NCBI RefSeq assembly: GCF_001401155.1
Contig: NZ_LJRO01000428.1
Location: 1-41,783 of the forward strand
Origin: Pseudomonas tremae
Lineage (GTDB): Bacteria; Pseudomonadota; Gammaproteobacteria; Pseudomonadales; Pseudomonadaceae
Direction of reading: 5' to 3'
DNA length: 41,783 nucleotides
The position numbers and the translations under genes are program-made. Below, piece after piece: positions 32,276 to 41,092 of the stretch (positions are counted from its first letter, which is position 1; each line of letters begins with the position of its first letter). The notes below the pieces were generated by a model. That model did not search any database, was not told the DNA's origin, and worked only from the letters and a program-made list of their open reading frames with translations.

Positions 32276-33340
32276 ATGCGCGTCGCTGACTTTACCTTCG
32301 AACTCCCCGATTCCCTGATTGCTCGCCACCCGTTGGCCGAGCGTCGCAGCAGTCGCCTGTTGACCCTCGATGGGCCGACCGGGGCGCTGGCACATCGTCA
32401 ATTCACTGATTTGCTTGAGCATTTACGTTCGGGCGACTTGATGGTGTTCAACAATACCCGTGTCATTCCTGCACGCCTGTTCGGGCAGAAAACCTCCGGC
32501 GGCAAGCTGGAAATTCTGGTCGAGCGGGTGCTGGACAGTCATCGTGTGCTGGCGCATGTGCGTTCCAGCAAGTCGCCCAAACCCGGGTCGTCGATTCTGA
32601 TCGACGGCGGTGGGGAGGCCGAGATGGTGGCCCGGCATGATGCGCTTTTCGAGTTGCGCTTTGCCGAAGAGGTGCTGCCGCTGCTGGATCGGGTCGGGCA
32701 CATGCCGTTGCCTCCTTATATAGACCGCCCGGACGAAGGCTCGGACCGCGAGCGTTATCAGACCGTCTATGCCCAGCGTGCTGGCGCTGTGGCTGCGCCG
32801 ACTGCGGGTCTGCACTTCGACCAGCCGCTGCTGGACGCGATTGCAGCCAAGGGTGTCGAGACTGCTTTTGTCACGTTGCATGTAGGCGCGGGCACTTTTC
32901 AACCGGTTCGCGTCGAGCAGATCGAAGATCACCACATGCACAGCGAGTGGCTGGAAGTCAGCCAGGACGTGGTCGATGCCGTGGCTGCATGCCGTGCGCG
33001 AGGCGGCCGGGTGATCGCGGTCGGCACCACCAGCGTTCGCTCGCTGGAAAGCGCAGCGCGTGATGGCGAGTTGAAGCCTTTCAGCGGCGACACTGACATT
33101 TTCATTTATCCGGGGCGTCCGTTTCACGTCGTCGATGCTCTGGTGACCAATTTCCATTTGCCCGAATCCACGCTGTTGATGCTGGTTTCGGCATTCGCCG
33201 GTTATCCCGAAACCATGGCTGCCTATGCGGCGGCCGTCGAGCACGGGTACCGCTTCTTCAGTTACGGTGATGCCATGTTCATCACCCGCAATCCCGCGCC
33301 GACGGCCCCACAGGAATCGGCACCAGAGGATCACGCATGA
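32276..33340 (+). CDS. queA: QueA, S-adenosylmethionine:tRNA ribosyltransferase-isomerase
   Basis: A 354-residue enzyme that adds the epoxycyclopentanediol ring to preQ1 in tRNA during queuosine synthesis, using S-adenosylmethionine as ribosyl donor. Typical sequence: MRVADFTFELPDSLIARHP, LMVFNNTRVIPARLFGQK, APTAGLHFD and THVGAGTFQPV-like (VTLHVGAGTFQPVR). The length is normal. It overlaps tgt by four bases (ATGA), so the two queuosine genes are coupled. Confidence 0.97.
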   Translation: MRVADFTFELPDSLIARHPLAERRSSRLLTLDGPTGALAHRQFTDLLEHLRSGDLMVFNNTRVIPARLFGQKTSGGKLEILVERVLDSHRVLAHVRSSKSPKPGSSILIDGGGEAEMVARHDALFELRFAEEVLPLLDRVGHMPLPPYIDRPDEGSDRERYQTVYAQRAGAVAAPTAGLHFDQPLLDAIAAKGVETAFVTLHVGAGTFQPVRVEQIEDHHMHSEWLEVSQDVVDAVAACRARGGRVIAVGTTSVRSLESAARDGELKPFSGDTDIFIYPGRPFHVVDALVTNFHLPESTLLMLVSAFAGYPETMAAYAAAVEHGYRFFSYGDAMFITRNPAPTAPQESAPEDHA

Positions 33341-34470
33341 GTCGCACCTGTCGTATGTCTTTCGAGTTGTTGGCCACCGACGGCAAGGCCCGTCGTGGTC
33401 GCCTGACCTTTCCGCGTGGCGTGGTCGAGACCCCGGCGTTCATGCCGGTGGGCACCTATGGCACGGTCAAGGGCATGCTGCCGCGTGACATCGAGGCCAC
33501 GGGTGCGCAGATGATTCTGGGCAACACGTTTCACTTGTGGTTGCGCCCGGGCACTGAGGTCATCAAGGGCCACGGCGACCTGCACGATTTCATGCAATGG
33601 CAGGGGCCGATTCTGACTGACTCCGGCGGTTTTCAGGTGTTCAGCCTGGGCGCCATGCGCAAGATCAAGGAGGAGGGCGTGACCTTTGCGTCTCCGGTTG
33701 ATGGCGCCAAGGTGTTCATGGGGCCGGAAGAGTCGATGCAGGTGCAGCGTGATCTGGGCTCGGACATCGTGATGATTTTCGATGAATGCACGCCGTACCC
33801 GGCTGACGAGGACGTGGCGCGTATCTCCATGGAGCTTTCCCTGCGTTGGGCCAAGCGTTCCAAGGTCGCGCACGGCGAGAACACCGCGGCACTGTTCGGC
33901 ATTGTTCAGGGAGGCATGCACGAGAACCTGCGCATGCGCTCGCTGGAAGGCCTGGACGAGATTGGTTTCGATGGTCTGGCCATCGGCGGTCTGTCGGTCG
34001 GCGAGCCCAAGCACGAGATGATCAAGGTGCTGGACTATTTGCCAGGCCAGATGCCGGCAGACAAACCCCGTTACCTGATGGGTGTAGGCAAGCCGGAAGA
34101 TCTGGTCGAGGGTGTGCGCCGTGGCGTCGACATGTTCGACTGCGTCATGCCGACCCGCAACGCTCGCAACGGCCATTTGTTCATCGATACCGGCGTTCTG
34201 AAAATCCGTAATGCCTTCCATCGTCACGACAATTCGCCATTGGACCCGAGCTGCGATTGCTACACCTGCAAGAACTTCTCGCGCGCTTATCTGCACCACC
34301 TGGACAAGTGTGGGGAAATGCTGGGTAGCATGCTCAACACAATCCATAATTTGCGGCACTACCAGCTGCTGATGGCTGGTTTGCGCGAGGCTATTCAACA
34401 GGGTACATTGGCCGCCTTTGTCGATGCCTTCTATGCCAAACGCGGCCTTCCAACGCCGCCTCTGGGTTGA
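33337..34470 (+). CDS. tgt: Tgt, tRNA-guanine transglycosylase
   Basis: A 377-residue enzyme that swaps guanine 34 for preQ1 in GUN-anticodon tRNAs. Visible are LTDSGGFQVFSLG with the catalytic-site region, GLAIGGLSVGEP, DCVMPTRNARNGHLF with the nucleophile Asp region, and the zinc site CDCYTCKNFSRAYLHHL. ATG 33337 overlaps the queA stop; ATG 33355 (MSFELLATDG) is a possible later start. Confidence 0.97.
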   Translation: MSRTCRMSFELLATDGKARRGRLTFPRGVVETPAFMPVGTYGTVKGMLPRDIEATGAQMILGNTFHLWLRPGTEVIKGHGDLHDFMQWQGPILTDSGGFQVFSLGAMRKIKEEGVTFASPVDGAKVFMGPEESMQVQRDLGSDIVMIFDECTPYPADEDVARISMELSLRWAKRSKVAHGENTAALFGIVQGGMHENLRMRSLEGLDEIGFDGLAIGGLSVGEPKHEMIKVLDYLPGQMPADKPRYLMGVGKPEDLVEGVRRGVDMFDCVMPTRNARNGHLFIDTGVLKIRNAFHRHDNSPLDPSCDCYTCKNFSRAYLHHLDKCGEMLGSMLNTIHNLRHYQLLMAGLREAIQQGTLAAFVDAFYAKRGLPTPPLG

Positions 34471-34522
34471 AACAGAACGAGTTTTTCCTGCTTTTATACT
34501 AATTATGTAACTGGAGCGACAC

Positions 34523-34858
34523 ATGAGCTTTTTCATCTCTCCCGCTTTTGCGGATGCTGCTGCACCGGCTGCCGGTCCTGCGGGCAGTGGTTTCGAGTGG
34601 ATCTTCCTGGTCGGCTTCCTGGTCATCTTCTATCTGATGATCTGGCGCCCACAGGCCAAGCGCGCGAAAGAGCAGAAAAACCTGCTGGGCAACCTGCAGA
34701 AAGGCGACGAAGTTGTGACCAGCGGCGGTATCGCCGGCAAGATCAACAAAGTGACCGACGACTTCGTGGTCATCGAAGTGTCCGACACGGTCGAGCTGAA
34801 AATCCAGAAAGGCGCCATCGCGGCCACTCTGCCTAAAGGCACCCTGAAAGCGATCTGA
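34523..34858 (+). CDS. yajC: YajC, Sec translocon accessory subunit
   Basis: A 111-residue protein with one N-terminal membrane helix (about 23-43, WIFLVGFLVIFYLMIWRPQ) and a small cytosolic domain (QKGDEVVTSGGIAGKINKV). It associates with SecDF. It lies in the usual order tgt-yajC-secD-secF. Confidence 0.97.
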   Translation: MSFFISPAFADAAAPAAGPAGSGFEWIFLVGFLVIFYLMIWRPQAKRAKEQKNLLGNLQKGDEVVTSGGIAGKINKVTDDFVVIEVSDTVELKIQKGAIAATLPKGTLKAI

Positions 34859-34881
34859 GTAGCAACTTTTTACCCATCGAC

Positions 34882-34907
34882 GGGGCGCGCAAGGCGCCCC
34901 GCGTTTT
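34882..34907 (+). terminator. Hairpin between yajC and secD
   Basis: GGGGCGC (34882-34888) and GCGCCCC (34894-34900) with a five-base loop, followed by GCGTTTTAA. Probably a partial terminator or attenuator inside the yajC-secDF unit. Confidence 0.65.
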
Positions 34908-34921
34908 AAGCGGGCGGCGTG

Positions 34922-36790
34922 ATGCTGAACAAATACCCTCTGTGGAAATACGTACTGATCCTGGCGGTGCTGGTGGTCGGTTTTATTTATTCCGCACCCA
35001 ATCTCTATCCTGATGATTCTGCCATCCAGATCAGCGGCGCGAGCACTGCGCTGCAAGTCAATCAGGCAGACGTGGATCGTGCAGCCAAGGCGCTTGCCGA
35101 TGCTGGCATCTCGGTCAAGGCTTCTTCTCTGGCCGAGAATGGCAAGGGCGGTTTGTTGCGTCTGAGCAAGCAGGAAGATCAGTTGCCGGCCAAGGATGTT
35201 GTGCGCAAGGCTTTAGGTGATGACTATGTCGTCGCACTGAACCTGGCGCGTACCACGCCGACCTGGCTGCGTAACCTGGGCGCGAGCCCTATGAAGCTCG
35301 GCCTCGACCTGTCCGGTGGTGTGCACTTCCTGCTGGAAGTCGACATGGACAAGGCGATCGATGCTCGTCTGAAAGTCTACGAAGGTGAAGTCAAATCCCT
35401 GTTGCGCAAGGAGAAGGTGCGTTATCGCAGCCTCCCGCAGTTGGGCAATGCGATTCAACTGGGCTTTGGCGATGACGCAGAACGCGAGCAGGCCCGTGCG
35501 CTGGTTCGCAAGACCTTCACCGACTTCGAAATCACGCCTGCAGAGCTGAACGGTATTCCCGTGCTGCGCATGGCGCTGACGCCAGCCAAACTGGCCGAGA
35601 TTCGCGAATACTCGATCAAGCAGAACCTGACCACGGTACGTAACCGGGTCAACGAGCTTGGTGTGGCCGAGCCGCTGGTACAGCGTCAGGGTGCCAACCG
35701 CATCGTGGTCGAGCTGCCGGGTGTGCAGGACACTGCAGAAGCCAAGCGTATTCTGGGCAAGACCGCCAACCTCGAGTTCCGCCTGGGCGCAGGTCCGGAT
35801 GATTCGAAAGGCACCACCGAAATGTTCGAATTCCGCGAAGGCGGGCGTCCGGCAGCGGCGGTGGAGCGTGGTCTGATTATCACCGGCGATCAGGTGACTG
35901 ACGCCAAGGCCAGTTTCGACGAGCATGGCCGCCCTCAGGTAAACATCAACCTGGACGGCCATGGTGGCGAGCTGATGAGCCGCGCTACCCGCAGCAATGT
36001 GGGGCGCAGCATGGCGGTGATCTTCATCGAGCAGCGTCCTACCACTACCTACACCAAGCAGATGGTCAACGGCGTCGAGAAAGACGTGCCGGTCCAGACG
36101 TTCAAAGAAGAGAAGAAAATCATCAGCCTGGCGACCATTCAGTCGCCGCTGGGCAGTCAGTTCCGGATTACCGGCCTGAACGGCCAGGGTGAGTCTTCCG
36201 AACTGGCGCTGCTGTTGCGTGCCGGTGGTCTGGCAGCACCGATGTACTTCGCCGAAGAGCGCACCATTGGTCCAAGCCTGGGTGCCGACAACATCACCAA
36301 GGGTATCGATGCTTCCCTGTGGGGCATGTTGTTCGTATCGATCTTCATCATGGCGATCTACCGTTTCTTTGGTCTGATCGCTACCGTGGCGCTGGCCCTG
36401 AACATGGTCATGCTGCTGGCATTAATGTCCTTGCTGGGTGCAACACTGACCCTGCCGGGTATCGCCGGTATCGTGTTGACCATGGGTATGGCGGTGGACG
36501 CCAACGTGCTGATCTTCTCGCGTATTCGTGAGGAAATCGCCAACGGCATGACGGTACAACGCGCTATCAACGAAGGTTTCGACCGCGCCTACACGGCGAT
36601 CCTCGACGCCAACCTGACGACGCTGCTGGTCGGCGGCATTCTCTTTGCGATGGGCACCGGCCCGGTCAAAGGGTTTGCAGTGACCATGTCGCTCGGGATC
36701 TTTACCTCGATGTTCACGGCCATCATGGTGACCCGCGCTATGGTCAACCTGATCTACGGCGGTCGTGACTTCAAGAAGTTGTGGATTTAA
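34922..36790 (+). CDS. secD: SecD, protein export membrane subunit
   Basis: A 622-residue RND-type subunit that uses the proton gradient to help pull secreted proteins through SecYEG. One membrane helix at the N-terminus (about 7-24), large periplasmic P1 domain starting after LGLDLSGGVHFLLEVD, then five helices in residues 450-615 with GMAVDANVLIFSRIREE. A GTG three bases earlier (34919) is possible; ATG 34922 fits the family start MLNKYPLWK. Confidence 0.97.
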   Translation: MLNKYPLWKYVLILAVLVVGFIYSAPNLYPDDSAIQISGASTALQVNQADVDRAAKALADAGISVKASSLAENGKGGLLRLSKQEDQLPAKDVVRKALGDDYVVALNLARTTPTWLRNLGASPMKLGLDLSGGVHFLLEVDMDKAIDARLKVYEGEVKSLLRKEKVRYRSLPQLGNAIQLGFGDDAEREQARALVRKTFTDFEITPAELNGIPVLRMALTPAKLAEIREYSIKQNLTTVRNRVNELGVAEPLVQRQGANRIVVELPGVQDTAEAKRILGKTANLEFRLGAGPDDSKGTTEMFEFREGGRPAAAVERGLIITGDQVTDAKASFDEHGRPQVNINLDGHGGELMSRATRSNVGRSMAVIFIEQRPTTTYTKQMVNGVEKDVPVQTFKEEKKIISLATIQSPLGSQFRITGLNGQGESSELALLLRAGGLAAPMYFAEERTIGPSLGADNITKGIDASLWGMLFVSIFIMAIYRFFGLIATVALALNMVMLLALMSLLGATLTLPGIAGIVLTMGMAVDANVLIFSRIREEIANGMTVQRAINEGFDRAYTAILDANLTTLLVGGILFAMGTGPVKGFAVTMSLGIFTSMFTAIMVTRAMVNLIYGGRDFKKLWI

Positions 36791-36799
36791 GGGGCTGCC

Positions 36800-37711
36800 A
36801 TGTTACGTACCATCAACTTCATGGGCGTTCGCAATGTTGCGTTCGCCATTACGATGCTCCTTACCGCACTGGCGTTGTTCAGCTGGTTCCATAAAGGGCT
36901 CAACTTCGGTCTGGACTTCACCGGCGGTACGCTCATCGAGCTGACTTACGAGCGTCCGGCCGATCTGGGCAAAGTGCGTCAGGAACTTGTTTCAGCGGGC
37001 TATCACGAAGCCGTTGTGCAGAGCTTCGGTGCGACAACTGACTTGCTGGTGCGCATGCCGGGTGAAGACCCGCAACTGGGCACCCAGGTTGCTGAAGCGC
37101 TGCGCAAATCCGGTGCCGATAACCCGGCAGTGGTCAAGCGGGTAGAGTTCGTCGGTCCTCAGGTCGGCGAAGAGCTTCGCGACCAGGGCGGTCTCGGCAT
37201 GCTGATGGCGCTGGGCGGTGTTCTGATCTACCTGGCGTTCCGCTTCCAGTGGAAGTTTGCAGTCGGCGCGATCATCTCGCTGATTCACGACGTTGTGGTG
37301 ACGATGGGTATCCTGTCGTTCTTCCAGATCACCTTCGACCTGACGGTGCTGGCGGCGGTGCTGGCGATCATCGGTTACTCGCTGAACGACACCATCGTGG
37401 TCTTCGACCGGGTTCGCGAAAACTTCCGCCTGCTGCGCAAGGCATCGTTGATCGAAAACATCAACATTTCGACCACGCAGACACTGCTGCGCACAATAGC
37501 GACCTCGGTTTCGACCCTGTTGGCGATTGTGGCGTTGTGGGTATTCGGCGGTGACAGCCTCGAAGGCTTCTCCATCGCGTTGTTCATCGGTGTGCTGGCG
37601 GGTACCTACTCGTCGATCTACATCGCCAACGTGGTGCTGATCTGGCTGAACCTGACCACTGAAGATCTGATTCCTCCTGTGGTTGTAGACAAGGCCGACG
37701 ACCTGCCATAA
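36800..37711 (+). CDS. secF: SecF, protein export membrane subunit
   Basis: A 303-residue partner of SecD. It has an N-terminal helix, the periplasmic motif GLDFTGGTLIELTYERP, and the C-terminal helix bundle with GYSLNDTIVVFDRVREN. It begins nine bases after secD and ends at a strong terminator. Confidence 0.97.
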   Translation: MLRTINFMGVRNVAFAITMLLTALALFSWFHKGLNFGLDFTGGTLIELTYERPADLGKVRQELVSAGYHEAVVQSFGATTDLLVRMPGEDPQLGTQVAEALRKSGADNPAVVKRVEFVGPQVGEELRDQGGLGMLMALGGVLIYLAFRFQWKFAVGAIISLIHDVVVTMGILSFFQITFDLTVLAAVLAIIGYSLNDTIVVFDRVRENFRLLRKASLIENINISTTQTLLRTIATSVSTLLAIVALWVFGGDSLEGFSIALFIGVLAGTYSSIYIANVVLIWLNLTTEDLIPPVVVDKADDLP

Positions 37712-37730
37712 GTCCGGTCATCATAAAAAA

Positions 37731-37760
37731 GGCGCGAGAGCTGAACTCGCGCCTTTTTTT
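37731..37760 (+). terminator. Terminator after secF
   Basis: GGCGCGAG (37731-37738) and CTCGCGCC (37746-37753) form an eight-pair stem with a seven-base loop, followed by seven T. Confidence 0.95.
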
Positions 37761-37819
37761 ATGCTCCAAGGCTAGGCATTGCGCAGTCATGCTGCGTTTC
37801 GATTGGTCAGGAGGTTCAA

Positions 37820-38359
37820 GTGAACAAGTCTATGCTTGTTGGTGTTGTATTAGGTGCTGCTGTCGTGACCGCTGGCGGCGCCGTTGCCACCTATAGCTTG
37901 GTCAAGGGTGGTCCTGAGTATGCGGATGTATTGGCTGTAGAGCCAATCAACCAGCAGATCAAAACCCCCCGTGAAGTTTGCAAGGACGTAACCGTTACCC
38001 GTCAGGCGCCGGTCAAGGACCAGCATCAGATCGTAGGTAGCGTGATTGGCGCGGTTGCCGGTGGTTTGCTCGGCAATCAGGTCGGTGGCGGTAATGGCAA
38101 GAAAATCGCAACCGTCGCAGGTGCGCTCGGCGGCGGTTATGCCGGTAACAGGGTTCAGGAAGGTATGCAGGAGCGTGATACCTACACCACTACACAGAAC
38201 CGTTGCACAACGGTCAATGATGTCAGCGACAAAGTGGTGGGTTACAACGTCAAGTACAAGCTGAACGAAAAAGTGGGTCAGGTCCGTATGGAGCGTGATC
38301 CAGGTAGCCAGATTCCGGTCGACAAGAACGGTCAGCTGATATTGGGTCAGGCGCAATAA
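37820..38359 (+). CDS. Glycine-zipper 2TM envelope protein
   Basis: A 179-residue protein starting at GTG 37820 behind a perfect AGGAGG site. An N-terminal hydrophobic segment (MLVGVVLGAAVVTAGGAVAT) serves as anchor or signal. A glycine-zipper pair follows (GSVIGAVAGGLLGNQVGGG and VAGALGGGYAGNRVQEGM), as in the SlyB/Rick_17kDa surface-antigen fold. Two cysteines lie outside the zipper. The role is probably envelope integrity; the exact function is unknown. It stands alone between two terminators. Confidence 0.88.
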   Translation: MNKSMLVGVVLGAAVVTAGGAVATYSLVKGGPEYADVLAVEPINQQIKTPREVCKDVTVTRQAPVKDQHQIVGSVIGAVAGGLLGNQVGGGNGKKIATVAGALGGGYAGNRVQEGMQERDTYTTTQNRCTTVNDVSDKVVGYNVKYKLNEKVGQVRMERDPGSQIPVDKNGQLILGQAQ

Positions 38360-38390
38360 CGCCAACCGCTGGGCTTCTGAGAGACATAAA

Positions 38391-38415
38391 AAAACCGGCT
38401 TTCGCCGGTTTTTTT
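38391..38415. terminator. Terminator between the glycine-zipper gene and suhB
   Basis: AAAACCGGC (38391-38399) and GCCGGTTTT (38404-38412) with a four-base loop, flanked by A-runs and T-runs so it can serve both convergent genes. Confidence 0.93.
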
Positions 38416-38426
38416 ACATCTGCTGT

Positions 38427-39242
38427 TTAGCGCTTGAGCGAAGCAGGCAGGTGCGGTGCGATGGCTGTCAGTACAGCCTTGAAGCACTTGGTGTTACCGG
38501 CAACTATGTGGCCTTTTTCCAGGAAGTCGTGACCGCCTGTGAAGTCGCTGACCAGGCCGCCTGCTTCCTGAATCAGCAGTGCGCCTGCAGCCATGTCCCA
38601 TTCGGACAGGCCCGACTCCCAGAAAGCATCGAAACGACCGGCGGCCACGTAGGCCAGGTCGAGGCTTGCAGCGCCTGCGCGACGGATGCCGGCAGTCTGG
38701 CCGACCAGGCTGCGGAACATGCCGAGATAGTTCTCGATGTTGTCCATCTGGTTGTCACGGAAGGGGAAGCCGGTGCCCAGCAGCGCGCCTTCCAGGCTCT
38801 TGCGTTGGCTGACACGCAGGCGACGACCGTTGAGTGCGGCGCCGCGGCCACGGCTGGCGGTGAATTCTTCCTGGCGAACCGGGTCCAGAACAACAGCGTG
38901 TTCCAGGCGGCCGCGGTATTTGCAGGCGATGCTGACCGCGAAGTGCGGAATGCCGCGAACAAAGTTGGTGGTGCCGTCCAGCGGGTCGATGATCCACAGG
39001 TAGTCGGTGCCTTCGCCGCTGCCTTCGTGCATGCCGCTTTCTTCGCCGAGGATGCCGTGAGTCGGGTAGGCCTTGCGCAGCGCAGTGATGATGCTCTGTT
39101 CGGCAGCGCGGTCGATCTCTGTGACGTAATCCTTGGCTTCTTTTTCGTCAACCTTGATGGTATCCAAGCGCTCGATGGAGCGGAAAATCAATTCGCTGGC
39201 GCTGCGGGCGGCGCGCAGCGCGATATTCAGCATGGGCTGCAT
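38427..39242 (-). CDS. suhB: SuhB, inositol-1-monophosphatase / rRNA maturation factor
   Basis: A 271-residue inositol monophosphatase-family protein. Metal-binding motifs are ILGEESG, WIIDPLDGTTNFVRGIPH and SEWDMAAGALLIQEAGG. In bacteria SuhB also takes part in the Nus antitermination complex on rRNA operons, and in P. aeruginosa it affects T3SS gene expression (known). An in-frame TTG at 39248 precedes ATG 39242, which has AGGTG upstream and gives the usual MQPMLNIALRAA start. Confidence 0.95.
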   Translation of the reverse strand: MQPMLNIALRAARSASELIFRSIERLDTIKVDEKEAKDYVTEIDRAAEQSIITALRKAYPTHGILGEESGMHEGSGEGTDYLWIIDPLDGTTNFVRGIPHFAVSIACKYRGRLEHAVVLDPVRQEEFTASRGRGAALNGRRLRVSQRKSLEGALLGTGFPFRDNQMDNIENYLGMFRSLVGQTAGIRRAGAASLDLAYVAAGRFDAFWESGLSEWDMAAGALLIQEAGGLVSDFTGGHDFLEKGHIVAGNTKCFKAVLTAIAPHLPASLKR

Positions 39243-39457
39243 GGACAATTCACCTAAGGTTGTTAAAGAGAGCCGGGCATTCTATGGGCTGATTCGAATT
39301 ATTTCCAGCCTTGCGTTGTTACGGCTGTCGACTTCGTGTGAGTTTTTCTGCTGCCGGGCAAATGATTTCAGGTTGCGTCGTCTGCACGGGTTCGTAGCGT
39401 TAGGCGGACCGTTTCTGTAGGATTTGCCCCCCTAATTCGCGTCAGTGAGCGTTCGCC

Positions 39458-40222
39458 TTGTTGCAGAACATCCGTGTTGTCCTGGTCGGCACTACCCATC
39501 CCGGAAATATCGGCGGTGCCGCTCGCGCCATGAAAAACATGGGGCTTTCACGTCTGGTGCTGGTCGAGCCCAGAATCTTTCCGTCGCCGGATGCTGATGC
39601 CCGCGCATCCGGTGCCACCGATATTCTCGAAGCTGCGCAGGTCGTCGCTACGCTGGAAGAGGCGCTGGTGGGTTGCCGTCTTGTATTGGGTACCAGTGCT
39701 CGGGATCGCAGCCTGCCATGGCCGTTGCTTGATCCGCGAGCGTCTGGCGAAAAGGTTATAGAGCAGGCCGGGGAGGGTGCCGAAGTGGCGCTGGTATTTG
39801 GTCGCGAGCACGCTGGCCTGACCAACGAAGAACTGCAGCGTTGTCACTTCCATGTGCATATTCCTTCAGACCCCGCTTTCAGTTCGCTCAATCTGGCTGC
39901 GGCCGTTCAGGTGCTCAGCTATGAAGTACGTATGGCGTGGCTGGCCCTATCGGAGCAGGGCGAGGCGTCCAGGCCTGCGTCGGCGCACAGTGCTGAGCTG
40001 GCGACGATGGACGAGATGGAAGGCTTTTATGGTCATCTGGAAAGCACATTAGTGGACATCGGTTTTCTTGACCCTGAAAAGCCGAGGCATTTGATGGCAA
40101 GGCTGCGCAGGCTGTTCGGTCGCAGTGAGGTGGAGCGCTCCGAGCTGAGTATTCTGCGCGGTGTGCTCACTGAAACCCAGAAAGTCGCACGCGGCGAACC
40201 CTACAAGCGGAAGGACCAGTAA
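39458..40222 (+). CDS. trmJ: TrmJ, tRNA (Cm32/Um32) 2'-O-methyltransferase
   Basis: A 254-residue SPOUT methyltransferase that modifies position 32 of tRNA. It shows RVVLVGTTHPGNIGGAARAM at the start, LVFGREHAGLTNEEL in the knot region, and IPSDPAFSSLNLAAAVQVLS. The start is a TTG at 39458, which gives MLQNIRVVLV as in homologues; no ATG fits. It overlaps cysE by one base (TAATG). suhB is divergent. Confidence 0.95.
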   Translation: MLQNIRVVLVGTTHPGNIGGAARAMKNMGLSRLVLVEPRIFPSPDADARASGATDILEAAQVVATLEEALVGCRLVLGTSARDRSLPWPLLDPRASGEKVIEQAGEGAEVALVFGREHAGLTNEELQRCHFHVHIPSDPAFSSLNLAAAVQVLSYEVRMAWLALSEQGEASRPASAHSAELATMDEMEGFYGHLESTLVDIGFLDPEKPRHLMARLRRLFGRSEVERSELSILRGVLTETQKVARGEPYKRKDQ

Positions 40223-40998
40223 TGTTCGAGCGCCTTCGAGAAGACATTCAAAGTGTGTTCCACCGCGACCCTGCGGCGCGCAACGCGTTTGAGGTCTTGA
40301 CCTGCTACCCGGGTATGCACGCTATCTGGCTGCACCGTTTTGGCCATATTTTGTGGTGCAACGGCTGGAAATGGCCCGCGCGGGTGGTCTCCAATTTCGG
40401 TCGCTGGATGACTGGCATCGAAATTCATCCGGGCGCGCGCATCGGTCGTCGCTTTTTCATTGATCACGGTATGGGTATCGTGATCGGGGAAACCGCCGAG
40501 ATCGGCAATGACGTGACGCTTTATCAGGGCGTGACTCTGGGCGGCACCAGCTGGAACGCCGGCAAGCGTCATCCGACCCTCGAGGACGGCGTCGTGGTGG
40601 GGGCGGGTGCCAAAGTGCTGGGGCCTTTCACGGTAGGGGCTGGTGCCAAGATCGGCTCCAATGCCGTGGTCACCAAAGCGGTGCCTGCCGGTGCGACCGC
40701 CGTAGGTATACCGGGGCGCATCATCGTCAAGTCCGACGACGAGACAGAAGCCAGGCGCAAGGCCATGGCTGAAAAGCTCGGCTTTGATGCTTATGGCGTC
40801 AGCGCAGACATGCCAGACCCGATTGCCCGCGCCATCGGGCAGATGCTCGACCATTTGCAGGCGGTCGACGGCCGTCTCGAAGGGATGTGCGATGCCCTCG
40901 GCAAACTTGGCAGCGATTATTGCGCCAAGGAGCTGCCCGAGCTGCGTGGTGAGGTCTTCGACTGCGTCAAGGACGAGCGTGAACACGCGGTTAAGTGA
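40222..40998 (+). CDS. cysE: CysE, serine O-acetyltransferase
   Basis: A 258-residue enzyme making O-acetylserine for cysteine synthesis. It begins MFERLREDIQSVFHRDPAAR, carries FIDHGMGIVIGETAEIGNDV and the left-handed beta-helix hexapeptide repeats (GAKVLGPFTVGAGAKIGSNA), and a C-terminal helical tail. It is coupled to trmJ. In Pseudomonas iscR usually follows; here an effector-like gene does. Confidence 0.96.
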   Translation: MFERLREDIQSVFHRDPAARNAFEVLTCYPGMHAIWLHRFGHILWCNGWKWPARVVSNFGRWMTGIEIHPGARIGRRFFIDHGMGIVIGETAEIGNDVTLYQGVTLGGTSWNAGKRHPTLEDGVVVGAGAKVLGPFTVGAGAKIGSNAVVTKAVPAGATAVGIPGRIIVKSDDETEARRKAMAEKLGFDAYGVSADMPDPIARAIGQMLDHLQAVDGRLEGMCDALGKLGSDYCAKELPELRGEVFDCVKDEREHAVK

Positions 40999-41042
40999 AG
41001 TTAATTTAGTATCACGCGTCGCCGATTGAGGGCGGGCGGGCC

Positions 41043-41074
41043 CGTATCGTTGAGGTGCTAATAGTATCGATACG
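41043..41074. repeat. Inverted repeat between cysE and the effector-like gene
   Basis: CGTATCG (41043-41049) and CGATACG (41068-41074) separated by 18 bases. It lies in the space between convergent genes and may act as a transcription end, though no T-run is present. Confidence 0.35.
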
Positions 41075-41092
41075 AGCTCGCGATTGTTGTCG

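Noticed and set aside
33331..34626. Long minus-strand open frame opposite tgt
   Set aside because: Antisense shadow of a conserved gene; the His/Arg/Gln-rich translation is typical of such shadows.
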